A stretch of 64,000 nt of DNA from Janthinobacterium saanense (GCF_014200675.1 NZ_JACHCI010000015.1:62001-126000), one strand, 5' to 3'; counted from the stretch's first letter, positions 1 through 8,305 are shown. Translations and numbers: made by a program. Notes: generated from the letters alone by a model not told the origin.

Positions 1-100
1 TTATGATGGCGAGACCGTCTAGCCATGCGCTTGCGCAGCGCAGATGAAGGCGGTAGCGTATTCGGCCAGAAACAGCCGTTTCAACAAGCGAAAGAAAACC

Positions 101-301
101 ATGAAAACACCACCAGACGATTTGCCGGTCTACCGATTACTCACTGGACCTGACGATGCAAAATTTTGCCGCCGCGTCAGCGAAGCGCTTGCGCTAGGCT
201 ATGTGCTTTACGGCTCGCCCTCGGCGACGTTTAACGGGGAAAGCGTGATCGTGGCTCAAGCCGTTCTCTGGCCGGCGATGGACGATCAGTCTATCAGGTA
301 G
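101..301 (+). CDS. DUF1737 domain small protein
   Basis: A 66-residue cytoplasmic protein. The core YRLLTGPDDAKFC, then LGYVLYGSP, FNGE and VIVAQAVLWP, matches what I know of the DUF1737 family, small soluble proteins with no established function. I start it at the ATG at 101 rather than at the in-frame ATG at 44, because the family begins a few residues before YRLLTG and the extra 19 residues are basic and unlike the family. The upstream sequence is only weakly ribosome-binding-site like (GAAAG). It stands alone, followed by a gene-poor stretch. Confidence 0.8.
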   Translation: MKTPPDDLPVYRLLTGPDDAKFCRRVSEALALGYVLYGSPSATFNGESVIVAQAVLWPAMDDQSIR

Positions 302-675
302 CCGCCACGATGGACCTTGCTTGATTGCAATCGGTAGGGGGGAGATGGCTTATTTGTTCTTTCCTCTTTCATCCTTCTTCAATCATCACACATCCTCTCT
401 TATCCTCCTTTAATTTCCCTGTCGTGACTTTTCGATAGTGTGTGGCCCCTTGGGCGCTGCTAGTATTTTTACCTGCCGAGTCCGCTTGTTTTATTTGTTG
501 TGGAACCTCGGCGTTCTGCCGGCAGGGGCGTCTTTGCCCGTCAATTCTTGCCATGGCGCTCGCTGCTTTTTGATGATGCAGGCATGCGTTGCGCTCCCAT
601 GAGTATCGTGTAGCGGCATGTTTTAACCGGGCAATCCTGGAGGGACAGGCTTGTTATGAACGAGAGGAGCTGAGA
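302..675. other. Intergenic stretch, no gene supported
   Basis: About 370 bases, pyrimidine-rich and AT-richer than its flanks. A 61-codon reading frame on the minus strand (369-554) has no recognisable domain and no ribosome binding site, so I do not call it. The downstream end should hold the promoter and leader of the TenA-like gene. I see no convincing hairpin or operator. Confidence 0.5.
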
Positions 676-1410
676 ATGAGCAGTGAATTCAAGAGGCGTG
701 GTGCCTTGAAGGAAGCCGAAAGCTATCCAGTCTGGTTGCAGCAGGTATTGACCGAGACAGCGTCTGCACGGGCGCTGGTGGCTGGACATCAAGTCTTTAC
801 CGGCATGCGCGACGCCAAACTGGGCGCGCGCGAGTTCGCGGCATTCTTTGTCAACGGCTGGCCAGTGGTCGAGCAATTCCCGCAGTATATGGCGATGAAT
901 TTGCTCAAGGCACGTTTTGGCCGTTCGGAAGGGGAAGATATGGCGCGCCGCTATCTGACGCGCAATATCCGTGTCGAGCAGAATCATGCCGATTACTGGG
1001 TCGACTGGGCCGGCATGCACGATGTCTCGAAAAGCAAGTTGCTGCGCGCCGAAGGCCCGCCTGCCGCTTTTGCACTGAGCCACTGGTGCTGGAGCAGCAG
1101 CAGTTCCCACGCGCTGGCGTCCGCCATGGCCGCCACCAATTACGCCATCGAAGGCGTGACGGGCGACTGGGCGACCCTGGTGTGCAGCAAGCCGGACTAC
1201 GAGCAAAGCTTTCCTGAAGGATCACGGAAGAAAGCCATGCGCTGGCTGCAACTGCACGCCCATTACGACGATGCCCATCCCTGGGAAGCGCTGGACATCG
1301 TCGCCACTTTGCTGGGGCACGAGCCCAGCAAGGAGGAGATCGAGGGCGTGCGCAACAGCATCCTGACCAGCTTCTCTTATTTCAAGGCTAGTCTGGACTG
1401 CTGCCTCTAA
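676..1410 (+). CDS. TenA/PqqC-like haem-oxygenase-fold protein
   Basis: A 244-residue all-helical protein that looks like the TenA/THI-4/PqqC superfamily (haem-oxygenase fold, often annotated as an iron-containing redox enzyme). Supporting features are the long run of amphipathic helices, GWPVVEQFPQYMAMNLLKARFG, and the VEQNHADYWVDW segment where the family places His and acidic ligands. The start at 676 is set by a good GAGAGGAG ribosome binding site; an in-frame upstream start at 589 adds a non-homologous tail. No thiamine or PQQ genes adjoin it, so the substrate is unknown. It is monocistronic, with tehA 147 bases downstream. Confidence 0.65.
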   Translation: MSSEFKRRGALKEAESYPVWLQQVLTETASARALVAGHQVFTGMRDAKLGAREFAAFFVNGWPVVEQFPQYMAMNLLKARFGRSEGEDMARRYLTRNIRVEQNHADYWVDWAGMHDVSKSKLLRAEGPPAAFALSHWCWSSSSSHALASAMAATNYAIEGVTGDWATLVCSKPDYEQSFPEGSRKKAMRWLQLHAHYDDAHPWEALDIVATLLGHEPSKEEIEGVRNSILTSFSYFKASLDCCL

Positions 1411-1557
1411 TTGGCTAGCACGCCGGCCCGGCTGATTGCGGGCTGGCGTTTTGCCGGATTCAGCGCCAATTTGGCAGGATTCGATCCATTTGTGCGCTTC
1501 AAGCCAGACAGTGAAACGACTACACTGGATACATTGTTCTCACATTGAATCCCCAAC

Positions 1558-2541
1558 ATGAAGCGCTTACCGCAACTCTCACTGAAAATATTACCCGTAT
1601 CTTTCTTTGCACTCACCCTGGGCCTGGCCGAAACGGGCAATGCCTGGCGCTTTGCCCGCGAACTCTGGTCCCTGCCGCCGTTGATGGGCGAGCTGTTCGA
1701 GCTGCTGGCCATCGCTTCATTCCTTCTTTTTATCGTCATGTATGCACGCAAATGGCTGGTGCAGCGGGCAGCGGCAGTGGCTGAAGTGCGCGACCCGGTA
1801 CAGTCGGCCTTTTTGGCCCTGATCCCTGAATCCATCATCCTGATCGCGCTGGCGCTGCTGCCGTACGCGCCGGCCGCCGCGAAACTATGCTTCTGGCTTG
1901 GCTCCGCCGCCAATCTGCTGTACGGCGCCTGGCGGCTGGCCGCGCACTGGAGCGGCCAGCGCGATGCCGCGCAGATCGTCCCGCCTTTGTTTCTGCCGTA
2001 CACGGCCAGCGTGCTGGTCAATGCGCTGGCGGCTGGCGTGTTTGGCTACACGGATTACGGCTGGATGTTGTTTGGCGTGGGTGCGATTTCCTGGCTCATC
2101 ATGGATTCAAGCATCACGCACCAGTTGATGACGGGTGGCCTGGCAGAAAAAACGCGCAACTTCATGGGCATCTACAGCGCGCCACCGGTGGTCGCGCTGG
2201 TGGCGTACCAGGTACTGGCCGGTAGCGAAGCCAACCCTGCGATCACCTATGCACTGGCTGGCTACGCCTTGTTCATCTTCGCCGGTCTGCTGTTCGCCTC
2301 GCGCTGGCTGGCCCGGCAAGACTTTGCGCCCGGCTACTGGGCCTACACGTTCGGCCTCGCGACCCTGGGCCAGGGCTTGATGCTGATGGTGAAACGCCAT
2401 CCGAATGGCCTGCTGGAAGCCGTGGCTGCCATCGTCTTTGTCGCTACCTTGCTGCTGGTGCTATATGTTGCGCTTGGCTCGATACGCTTGCTGGCCAGGG
2501 GCGCATACTTTCCGCTGGCGCCAGTGCCAGCTCCCGCATGA
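1558..2541 (+). CDS. tehA: TehA-like tellurite-resistance/dicarboxylate transporter (SLAC1 family)
   Basis: A 327-residue inner-membrane protein with about ten hydrophobic helices. Length and sequence fit TehA (the E. coli protein is 330 residues), a SLAC1-fold anion channel of the tellurite-resistance/dicarboxylate transporter family. Segments such as LPPLMGELFELLA near the N-terminus and LFGVGAISWLIMDSSI mid-protein are family-like. No TehB methyltransferase is adjacent. The stop overlaps the start of the next gene in an ATGA, so the GlxA-type regulator is probably translated from the same message. Tellurite resistance is a family label; the physiological substrate may be another anion. Confidence 0.85.
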   Translation: MKRLPQLSLKILPVSFFALTLGLAETGNAWRFARELWSLPPLMGELFELLAIASFLLFIVMYARKWLVQRAAAVAEVRDPVQSAFLALIPESIILIALALLPYAPAAAKLCFWLGSAANLLYGAWRLAAHWSGQRDAAQIVPPLFLPYTASVLVNALAAGVFGYTDYGWMLFGVGAISWLIMDSSITHQLMTGGLAEKTRNFMGIYSAPPVVALVAYQVLAGSEANPAITYALAGYALFIFAGLLFASRWLARQDFAPGYWAYTFGLATLGQGLMLMVKRHPNGLLEAVAAIVFVATLLLVLYVALGSIRLLARGAYFPLAPVPAPA

Positions 2542-3527
2542 AAACCGTCGCGCTGCTCATCTTTCCCGGCGTACAGTCGCTCGATGTATCGGGGCCGATG
2601 GATGTGTTTGCCGAAGCCAATGATTACGTGGGCGAGGGCGAGGGCTATCGCCTGTTCACGGTCGGCACACAGCCATCGCCGGTCCGCGCCTCGAATGGCC
2701 AGCAGCTGGGTTTTGACTTCAGCCTGGACCAGGCGGGTAGTGATTACGATATCGTGCTGGTGGCGGGCGGCCCGCAACTGGTGCAGGAACAGGAAAACCC
2801 GGCCCTGTCCGCCTGGCTGCGGCAAGTGGCGAGCAGCGTGCCCCGTTACGGCTCCATCTGCACCGGCGCTTTTTTGCTGGGCCGGGCCGGGTTGCTCGAC
2901 GGCAAGCGCGCCACCACGCACTGGAGCGATGCGGCACGGCTGAGTGAACAATTTCCGCTGGCGCAGGTCGAACACGACCGCATCCATGTGCGCGATGGGG
3001 GATTGCTGACCTCGGCGGGCGTGACGGCCGGCATCGACCTGGCGCTGGCGCTGGTGGCGGAAGACCATGGTTCATCGGTTGCCCTGTCGGTGGCCAAGCG
3101 TTTGCTGGTGGTGGTCCAGCGGCAGGGCGGGCAATCGCAATTCAGTCCCTATCTTGATGCCCAGGCGCAACCCGATGCGCTGGCCACCGTGATCCAGCGC
3201 CATGTGATGGCGCATCTGGCCGAGCCGTTGTCGGTCGAGCGTCTGGCCGATATCGCCGGCATGAGCGCCCGCAATTTCGCCCGCGTGTTCGTCAAGGACA
3301 TGCAGCTCACGCCAGCCGAATTCGTGCTGCGCGCCCGCATCGACGCCGCGCGCAACTTGCTCGAAGGCAGCGAGTTGCCGCTGAAAACCATCGCCTACCG
3401 CTGCGGTTTCGGCAGCGCCGCCCGCATGCGCCTGGTGTTTTCCCAACGATTTGGCGTGACGCCGTATCAGTATCGCGATAGTTTCAGGGTGAGTGTGATG
3501 CCGGAATCTAAGCCTTCTGAACTCTAA
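2538..3527 (+). CDS. GlxA-family transcriptional regulator (DJ-1/PfpI + AraC HTH)
   Basis: A 329-residue regulator with two domains. Residues about 3-165 are a DJ-1/PfpI amidotransferase-like domain, with SICTGAFLLGRAGLLDG around the nucleophile-elbow cysteine. Residues about 215-315 are an AraC-type pair of helix-turn-helices (LSVERLADIAGMSARNFARVF, then TIAYRCGFGSAARMRLVF). This is the architecture of GlxA/ArgR/CdhR regulators, which often sense amino-acid-derived or betaine compounds. It overlaps tehA by 4 bases and so may control the pair. Its 3' end overlaps the convergent monooxygenase by 4 bases. Confidence 0.85.
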   Translation: MKTVALLIFPGVQSLDVSGPMDVFAEANDYVGEGEGYRLFTVGTQPSPVRASNGQQLGFDFSLDQAGSDYDIVLVAGGPQLVQEQENPALSAWLRQVASSVPRYGSICTGAFLLGRAGLLDGKRATTHWSDAARLSEQFPLAQVEHDRIHVRDGGLLTSAGVTAGIDLALALVAEDHGSSVALSVAKRLLVVVQRQGGQSQFSPYLDAQAQPDALATVIQRHVMAHLAEPLSVERLADIAGMSARNFARVFVKDMQLTPAEFVLRARIDAARNLLEGSELPLKTIAYRCGFGSAARMRLVFSQRFGVTPYQYRDSFRVSVMPESKPSEL

Positions 3528-4648
3528 AACCCGGCGTCCGTCTTTGCGTTGCGTACGCGGATCGCCTCTTCGGTGCGGGGAATCAGCATCTCCAGTCCCA
3601 CACGCACGGCATCGGTCTGCACTTCGTCGATGTAGGGGCGGAAATTTTCCTCATACCGGTGGAAGGCGAGTGCGTAATCGCCTGCCGCAGAACGCATGGC
3701 GTCCGCCAGGGCGGCGGCGCCATCGATGGCAAGCGAGCCTCCTTTGCCGGAAGCGGGCGAGGCGCAATAGGCCGCGTCGCCCACCAGCACCACCCGGCCG
3801 CTGGACCATGACGGCATGCGGATCTGGCACAGCTTGTCGAAGTAAAAGTTGCTCGCGCCATCCATTTCACGCAGCATTTCTGCCGTTCTCCAGCCGGCGC
3901 CTTCGAACTCGCCGGCAATAATGCCGCGCTGCTGCGCTTCATCGCGGTAATCGTAGGCAATCTCATGGTCGGACACGAAGCCGAAGATGATGTCGGTTTT
4001 GTTCTTGTAGGCATTGAGCATCACCATCTTGCCTGGCAGGTTAAACATTTGCGCCGTGTCACGCTCGATGAGCAGCTTGTCCACGATGGATATCGAAAAA
4101 TATTGCTGAAGGAACTGCATGTGCTGGGCCTCTGCACCAAAGCAGAGCTTGCGTACGCGCGAATGCATGCCATCGCAGCCGAGCACCAGGTCGTATGCCG
4201 CCCGGCGTCCCTGTTTGAAGCTGACATCGACCAGCTCCGACTCGTGCAGCGCCACAATCCTGTCGTCGAACAGGATCTCGCAATCATCGCGCACTGCGTC
4301 GAGCAAAATGTGCATCAGCACATCGCGTTCGATCTCGTAGTCATCTTCCGGCGCCGGCTCTCCGTCTACCCGCAGCACCATGCTGCGTTCGGTCTGGTCA
4401 TCCGCGTTCTTGAAATCGAACTGGCGCAACTGCAGGCGATTTGCCCGTATCTGCTCGAAGATGCCCATGCGCCTGACGATCTCTATCGTGTTCCCGCCGA
4501 TATTGACCGCCGTGCCACCGGTGCGCAGCCTGGGTGCGGTCTCCACAATGGTGACCTCGTAGCCAAGCTGGCGCATCCAGTACGCGCACGAGAGTCCGGC
4601 GAAGCTGGCGCCCGAGATCAGGACTTTTTTGCCATTGAAAGTGCCCAT
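3524..4648 (-). CDS. FAD-dependent monooxygenase (UbiH/PHBH class)
   Basis: A 374-residue flavoprotein of the class A aromatic hydroxylase family. The N-terminal dinucleotide fold is visible as VLISGASFAGLSCAYWM followed by the acidic strand end TIVE. The second FAD motif appears as VLVGDAAYCASP followed by GKGGSLAIDGA, and an RxxL-type substrate-sheet region lies between. It would hydroxylate a small aromatic or polyketide-like compound with NAD(P)H and O2. It is transcribed away from the tetR gene, and two matching palindromes lie in the intergenic space, so repression by that TetR protein is likely. The substrate cannot be read from sequence. Confidence 0.85.
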   Translation of the reverse strand: MGTFNGKKVLISGASFAGLSCAYWMRQLGYEVTIVETAPRLRTGGTAVNIGGNTIEIVRRMGIFEQIRANRLQLRQFDFKNADDQTERSMVLRVDGEPAPEDDYEIERDVLMHILLDAVRDDCEILFDDRIVALHESELVDVSFKQGRRAAYDLVLGCDGMHSRVRKLCFGAEAQHMQFLQQYFSISIVDKLLIERDTAQMFNLPGKMVMLNAYKNKTDIIFGFVSDHEIAYDYRDEAQQRGIIAGEFEGAGWRTAEMLREMDGASNFYFDKLCQIRMPSWSSGRVVLVGDAAYCASPASGKGGSLAIDGAAALADAMRSAAGDYALAFHRYEENFRPYIDEVQTDAVRVGLEMLIPRTEEAIRVRNAKTDAGF

Positions 4649-4699
4649 GCGCTACTCCTTTGATTGTCGGCGCCCGTGGTGTAGCGCATGCCTAGAATT

Positions 4700-4714
4700 T
4701 TGTACTCGATATAA
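4700..4714. promoter_or_regulatory. Putative TetR operator, copy 1
   Basis: TTGTACTCGATATAA, an imperfect 15-bp palindrome, matches the second site (TTATACCCGGTATAA) at 12 of 15 positions. The shared pattern is TTRTACYCGRTATAA. It lies 52 bases upstream of the monooxygenase start on that gene's side of the divergent region, where bound repressor would block its promoter. Confidence 0.55.
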
Positions 4715-4731
4715 AAATAATGCAAGAAATT

Positions 4732-4746
4732 TTATACCCGGTATAA
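4732..4746. promoter_or_regulatory. Putative TetR operator, copy 2
   Basis: TTATACCCGGTATAA is a perfect 7-1-7 inverted repeat. Its centre is 32 bp from the centre of the first copy, close to three helical turns, so two dimers would sit on the same face. It is about 46 bases upstream of the tetR start, consistent with autoregulation together with control of the divergent monooxygenase. Confidence 0.65.
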
Positions 4747-4792
4747 TTTTATGACATGATGTTTGTTGCAATCACACCAGGAAAAAGTAGCC

Positions 4793-5401
4793 ATGGCACA
4801 ACTGAGAGAGAACAAAAAGAAGGAAACCCGGCAGCGGATCTCCGATGTGGCGACCGCGCTTTTCTTTGAACGGGGATACGATGCCGTGACAGTCGACGAG
4901 ATCGCCGTCGCCGCGCAGGTATCGAAGATGACGATCTTCAATTACTTCGCGCGCAAGGAAGAACTGATACTTGACCGCGAGGACGACCTCAAGTTGCTAC
5001 CGTTTCGGCGGGCTTTACGCAGCAGGCCAGCCGGACAAGCGCCGCTGGCCGCGCTGCGTGCGCTGGTGCAGGAAATGCATCAGCAGAAGCATGCCATGTG
5101 CCACGTCAGCAGCCAGGCGGTCGACTGGTGGGTGCTTGTCGAGGCCAGCCCGGCTCTCAAAGCCCGACTGCGCGAACTCGCGGACGAGGCGGCCGAGGAA
5201 CTCGCCATCGAGCTGGGCGGCGCAAATCCTGACGCATCCACGCGCTTGATGGCCGGCATGATCGTGCTGACCGTACGCCTCGCACGTGAAGAAGCGATAC
5301 GGCTGGTCAAGCGCAAGGACTCGGCAAACAAAGCGAGCGCAGCCTTCCTTGCGCTGATGGAGGAGGGCTTTTCAGCGGCTGAACGGCTGCAGCAGCGCTG
5401 A
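4793..5401 (+). CDS. TetR/AcrR family repressor
   Basis: A 202-residue regulator. Residues about 10-56 form the TetR helix-turn-helix: TRQRISDVATALFFERGYDAVTVDEIAVAAQVSKMTIFNYF is typical across its length, ending in the family FxYF signature with KEELI. The C-terminal ligand and dimerisation part is helical and not assignable. I start at the ATG at 4793, preceded by AGGAAAAAG, rather than the TTG at 4763. It is divergent from the FAD monooxygenase and separated from it by two matching operators. The likely inducer is a substrate of that enzyme or a related aromatic toxin. Confidence 0.88.
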   Translation: MAQLRENKKKETRQRISDVATALFFERGYDAVTVDEIAVAAQVSKMTIFNYFARKEELILDREDDLKLLPFRRALRSRPAGQAPLAALRALVQEMHQQKHAMCHVSSQAVDWWVLVEASPALKARLRELADEAAEELAIELGGANPDASTRLMAGMIVLTVRLAREEAIRLVKRKDSANKASAAFLALMEEGFSAAERLQQR

Positions 5402-5475
5402 TGACTGCACCCTGAAAGGAAATAGTTTTCCAGCGTCCATGTTCAATGACTCGCTGATTGTGACGGACTAAAAAG

Positions 5476-5496
5476 TTACTTGCAAACTGAAAGTAA
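5476..5496. promoter_or_regulatory. TTACTT-N9-AAGTAA inverted repeat upstream of SDR gene
   Basis: A 6-9-6 perfect inverted repeat 105 bases before the SDR start. The spacing and the TTACTT/AAGTAA arms resemble operators I associate with HxlR-family regulators that control stress-induced reductases. No HxlR gene is present in the window. It could instead be a chance AT-rich palindrome. Confidence 0.35.
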
Positions 5497-5600
5497 TAGG
5501 ATTAAAGTGGATTTCATCGTGAAAACAGCTATGGGGCAGCGGCCAGCTGTTGTTTTTTTTGCATTCTATTTTTACTTTCCACACATTCAGAGGACTCAGC

Positions 5601-6308
5601 ATGGATATCAAGAATTCGGTCGCCTTCGTCAGCGGCGCCAATCGCGGCCTGGGCCTGGAACTGGTCAAGCAATTGCAGGCGCGCGGCGCAGCCAAGATCT
5701 ACGCCGGCGTGCGCGATGTGAATAGCCTCAATCTGCCCGGCGTCATTCCAGTCCAGTTCGACGTCACCAAGCCGGGCGACATCACGGCTGCTGCCGCCCA
5801 GTGCGCTGATACGACATTGCTGATCAACAACGCCGGCATCGCCAAGCTGGTCGGCTTTCTCGATGAGGACAGCATCGAAGTGACACGTGAAATATTCGAA
5901 GCGAACGTCTATGGCCCGCTGCGTGCAGCCAAAGCCTTCGCACCGGCGCTGGGCAAGAATGGTGGCGGCGCGATTGTCAACATATTATCGATTGCCAGCT
6001 GGACCAACTCCGGCCAGATGGGCCCGTATGCGATGTCGAAGGCTGCAGCCTGGAGCCTGACCAACGGCCTGCGCAACGATTTGATTCCGCAAGGCACACA
6101 GTTGGTCGGCGTACACGTGGGCTTTATGGATACCGACCTGACCAAAGGATTTGACGTTGTCAAGGTCAGCGCCGGCGATGTCGCTGGGCAAATTCTGGAC
6201 GGCGTGCAAGCTGGCGCCAAGGAAGTGCTGGCAGACGACATCACCCGGAAGGTCAAGCGGGGCCTGTCGGACCAGCCGGGGATTTATCTGGCGCCGTTGC
6301 AGCGCTGA
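5601..6308 (+). CDS. SDR-family oxidoreductase
   Basis: A 235-residue short-chain dehydrogenase/reductase. The cofactor motif is VSGANRGLG near the N-terminus, a TGxxxGxG variant, followed by LLINNAGIA. The catalytic Ser lies in NILSIASW and the Tyr-Lys pair in YAMSKAA. The start at 5601 follows an AGAGGAC ribosome binding site; the longer frame beginning at 5550 runs through the leader. It is a cytoplasmic NAD(P)-dependent reductase of unknown substrate. A TTACTT/AAGTAA palindrome upstream suggests induced expression. The gene stands alone, followed by degenerate remnants of two other genes. Confidence 0.85.
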   Translation: MDIKNSVAFVSGANRGLGLELVKQLQARGAAKIYAGVRDVNSLNLPGVIPVQFDVTKPGDITAAAAQCADTTLLINNAGIAKLVGFLDEDSIEVTREIFEANVYGPLRAAKAFAPALGKNGGGAIVNILSIASWTNSGQMGPYAMSKAAAWSLTNGLRNDLIPQGTQLVGVHVGFMDTDLTKGFDVVKVSAGDVAGQILDGVQAGAKEVLADDITRKVKRGLSDQPGIYLAPLQR

Positions 6309-6338
6309 GCAACGAAATAGAGATTGGTGAGCCACAGC

Positions 6339-6383
6339 ACAAGCTCTGGTCCAATTACGATACGGCACTTCGCACGTTTGCAA
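6339..6383 (-). pseudogene. Remnant of the 3' end of a Cys-rich secreted-protein gene
   Basis: Read on the minus strand this encodes LQTCEVPYRNWTRACA. That is nearly the same as LQACETPYRSCTRACG at the C-terminus of the intact secreted protein encoded at 7799-8149. There is no start, signal peptide or N-terminal half. It looks like a decayed second copy. Confidence 0.5.
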
Positions 6384-6392
6384 GTTTTTAGT

Positions 6393-6425
6393 GCGATTCC
6401 GTATCACTATCGCGATAGCTTTTGA
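6393..6425 (+). pseudogene. Remnant of the 3' end of a GlxA/AraC-type regulator gene
   Basis: The frame from 6393 reads AIPYHYRDSF and a stop, which is the typical C-terminal end of GlxA-type AraC regulators (compare TPYQYRDSF near the end of the regulator at 2538-3527). Nothing upstream in this frame is homologous, so only the last 30-odd bases survive. Confidence 0.5.
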
Positions 6426-6520
6426 GTGAGTCAGGACATCAGTTTACATTGCTTGTGAGAATGACATTTGTTAGACTTCAGCCGAAAATTTCATACTTGA
6501 CAATTACTTGGCTGACGACA

Positions 6521-7192
6521 ATGAAGATGATAACTAGCTCGGCAATCGCTGCCGTTTTACTTTCCCTGAGTGCTTGCTCTCCCTCTGCTTCCAATGCGGA
6601 ATTGGATGAGGCGAAAAAGAAAATTGCATCGCTAGAAGCTGAACTGGCGCTTGAAAAGGCGAAAAATCCATCTTCATCCGTAACTGCCTCTGCGTCCTCT
6701 GCCGCCGTGGCAAGTAGTACGGCCGTTGCCGAGGCAGCGCCGACAGGTAAGCAATGGCATTACGATGCCAGCGAAGACAAGATGGATGGCGCCACCACTT
6801 ATTACGCCCATGTCTACAGTACGAACTCGGTTAATTTTTCCTTTCCGTATAGCGGCGAGCAGAATGCCACCTTGACGCTGCGCTCAGGAAAGCGGCAAGG
6901 GAGAGATGTGATGTTTTCGATACGAAAAGGGCAAATACTCTGTCATTCTTATCAGGATTGCACGGTATTGGTGAGATTTGATGATGAAAAGGCTGTCAAT
7001 TATCCTGCAGTCGGAGCTGCCGATAATAGCTCGGAAACCATCTTCTTGCGCAATTACGATAAGTTTGTAGCGAAACTGAAAAAGGCGAAAAGGGTGCGTA
7101 TATCCATCGACATTTACCATCAGGGCGCCCCCGTGTTTGAGTTTGATGTGAGCGGATTTGATGGTGAAAAATACCAGCCAAAAAATAGTTGA
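6521..7192 (+). CDS. Predicted lipoprotein with coiled-coil stalk, unknown function
   Basis: A 223-residue protein. The N-terminus MKMITSSAIAAVLLSLSAC is a lipoprotein signal with lipobox LSAC, so the mature protein would begin at Cys19 or 21 depending on which of two adjacent ATGs is used. A short heptad-rich segment (AELDEAKKKIASLEAELALEKAK) and a Ser/Ala-rich linker precede a beta-rich C-terminal domain of about 130 residues with a cysteine pair (ILCHSYQDCTVLVRF). I do not recognise the domain. AT content is higher than in the flanking core genes. It is monocistronic. Confidence 0.65.
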   Translation: MKMITSSAIAAVLLSLSACSPSASNAELDEAKKKIASLEAELALEKAKNPSSSVTASASSAAVASSTAVAEAAPTGKQWHYDASEDKMDGATTYYAHVYSTNSVNFSFPYSGEQNATLTLRSGKRQGRDVMFSIRKGQILCHSYQDCTVLVRFDDEKAVNYPAVGAADNSSETIFLRNYDKFVAKLKKAKRVRISIDIYHQGAPVFEFDVSGFDGEKYQPKNS

Positions 7193-7340
7193 GGCTGGTA
7201 TTCGAGATGAATTTAACGCTACTTGCTTTTGCTTAGATGGTGATAGTCATCGTATCAGCAGTATTTTACAGACTAGATATCGAATTTAAATGATTCGAAG
7301 TGTCGAGGTGTGGGAGTATTCTCAAAATTAATCTGAAAAA

Positions 7341-7772
7341 TCAGATATATTCAATCAAAATAAGTGCCTGAACTCCGCGAACATCTAATATTGAAGAAAT
7401 ATTTCCCCAAGAGAATTCACTATATAAATCTGCATTTGAACGTTTCTTATATCGTCCCATGACCATTTCTTTTAAATAAGCATCGTGAAAGTTCTTTCGC
7501 TCCCGCTCATTTCCCATAGTCCAGATATTTTCAGATGCATCTTTTTCGTCAAGAAATTGTAGCCATATTTGCAATAACTTAACACCAGAAAATACTACGC
7601 CAACTCCCCAGGCCTGCTTGCCAGAAAAATGTATTCCCAAAGAAACAGTTGTATTACTTAAGCCAAAATCATGGGGTTTTATTTTTATCGTAGACGCTAA
7701 TGACAAGATTGATGTGAATGAGTGAAGTTTCAAATTGTTGAAACTCACTGTTCCTGTTTTGATATCTATCAT
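7341..7772 (-). CDS. Orphan hypothetical protein, AT-rich gene
   Basis: A 143-residue protein beginning MIDIKTGTVSFNNLKLHSF and ending VQALILIEYI. I recognise no family. No signal peptide or membrane helix is evident; it looks like a small alpha/beta soluble protein. Base composition is strikingly AT-rich next to the flanking GC-rich genes, which suggests recent acquisition. A longer frame reaches upstream to 7841 but overlaps the neighbouring gene and has no ribosome binding site, so I use the ATG at 7772. Isolated AT-rich genes of this size are often immunity or accessory proteins, but nothing here shows that. Confidence 0.5.
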   Translation of the reverse strand: MIDIKTGTVSFNNLKLHSFTSILSLASTIKIKPHDFGLSNTTVSLGIHFSGKQAWGVGVVFSGVKLLQIWLQFLDEKDASENIWTMGNERERKNFHDAYLKEMVMGRYKKRSNADLYSEFSWGNISSILDVRGVQALILIEYI

Positions 7773-7798
7773 GGCACTTTTTTGATTTTTTTTGACAA

Positions 7799-8149
7799 TC
7801 AACCACAAGCCCTTGTGCAACTGCGATACGGCGTTTCGCACGCTTGCAGGCGTTCGGCGCGGCGGGCGCGGAAGGCTTCGGCTTCGCTGAGGCGCTGTTG
7901 TTGCGCCGGCGGATTCATATCCTGTGCTGTTTTTGCGTAGGGATTGCGGTCTTGCTTCATTGATAGCAAGGGGCTGCTATCGTTTTCAGTGTCGCTCTGC
8001 GCTTCAGAGCGGCAATCCTTGCGGGCCGAAACGCAGACAGCTTTGCATATGGATGGTTCTGCCAGCGGCTTTGGGGTCGCTGGCGTGTCTGCGGCGTAGG
8101 AAGTTGAGGTCAGGCAGAGCAGTAGTGCAAGGGTGCCGGCAAGTCGCAT
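7799..8149 (-). CDS. Small Cys-rich secreted protein, unknown function
   Basis: A 116-residue protein with a clear signal peptide, MRLAGTLALLLCLTSTSYAA, cleaved before DTPA. The mature part is low-complexity and charged with two cysteine clusters, SICKAVCVSARKDC near its start and QACETPYRSCTRACG at its end. The two clusters have similar CxxxCxxxxxxC-like spacing, so they may form paired disulfides in the periplasm. I do not recognise the family. A decayed copy of its C-terminus lies at 6339-6383. Confidence 0.65.
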   Translation of the reverse strand: MRLAGTLALLLCLTSTSYAADTPATPKPLAEPSICKAVCVSARKDCRSEAQSDTENDSSPLLSMKQDRNPYAKTAQDMNPPAQQQRLSEAEAFRARRAERLQACETPYRSCTRACG

Positions 8150-8305
8150 AAATCATTTCTCCAGATTCCCGCAGGCGGCCACATGGCAGCGCGTCAGGCC
8201 CGTGCGACTATAAATCTTGGCAACTCTTTCTGGCAAGTTTATTTGGCGCTCATGATGGCGGGCCGCCCCATTGCAAGGCCGCCCGCCTGATTGATTCCAC
8301 GCTGA

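Noticed and set aside
8256-8290. Terminator for the DUF748 gene (GGCGGGC and GCCCGCC arms)
   Set aside because: The arms pair, but there is no U-tract and the loop is irregular, so support is too weak to list as a feature.
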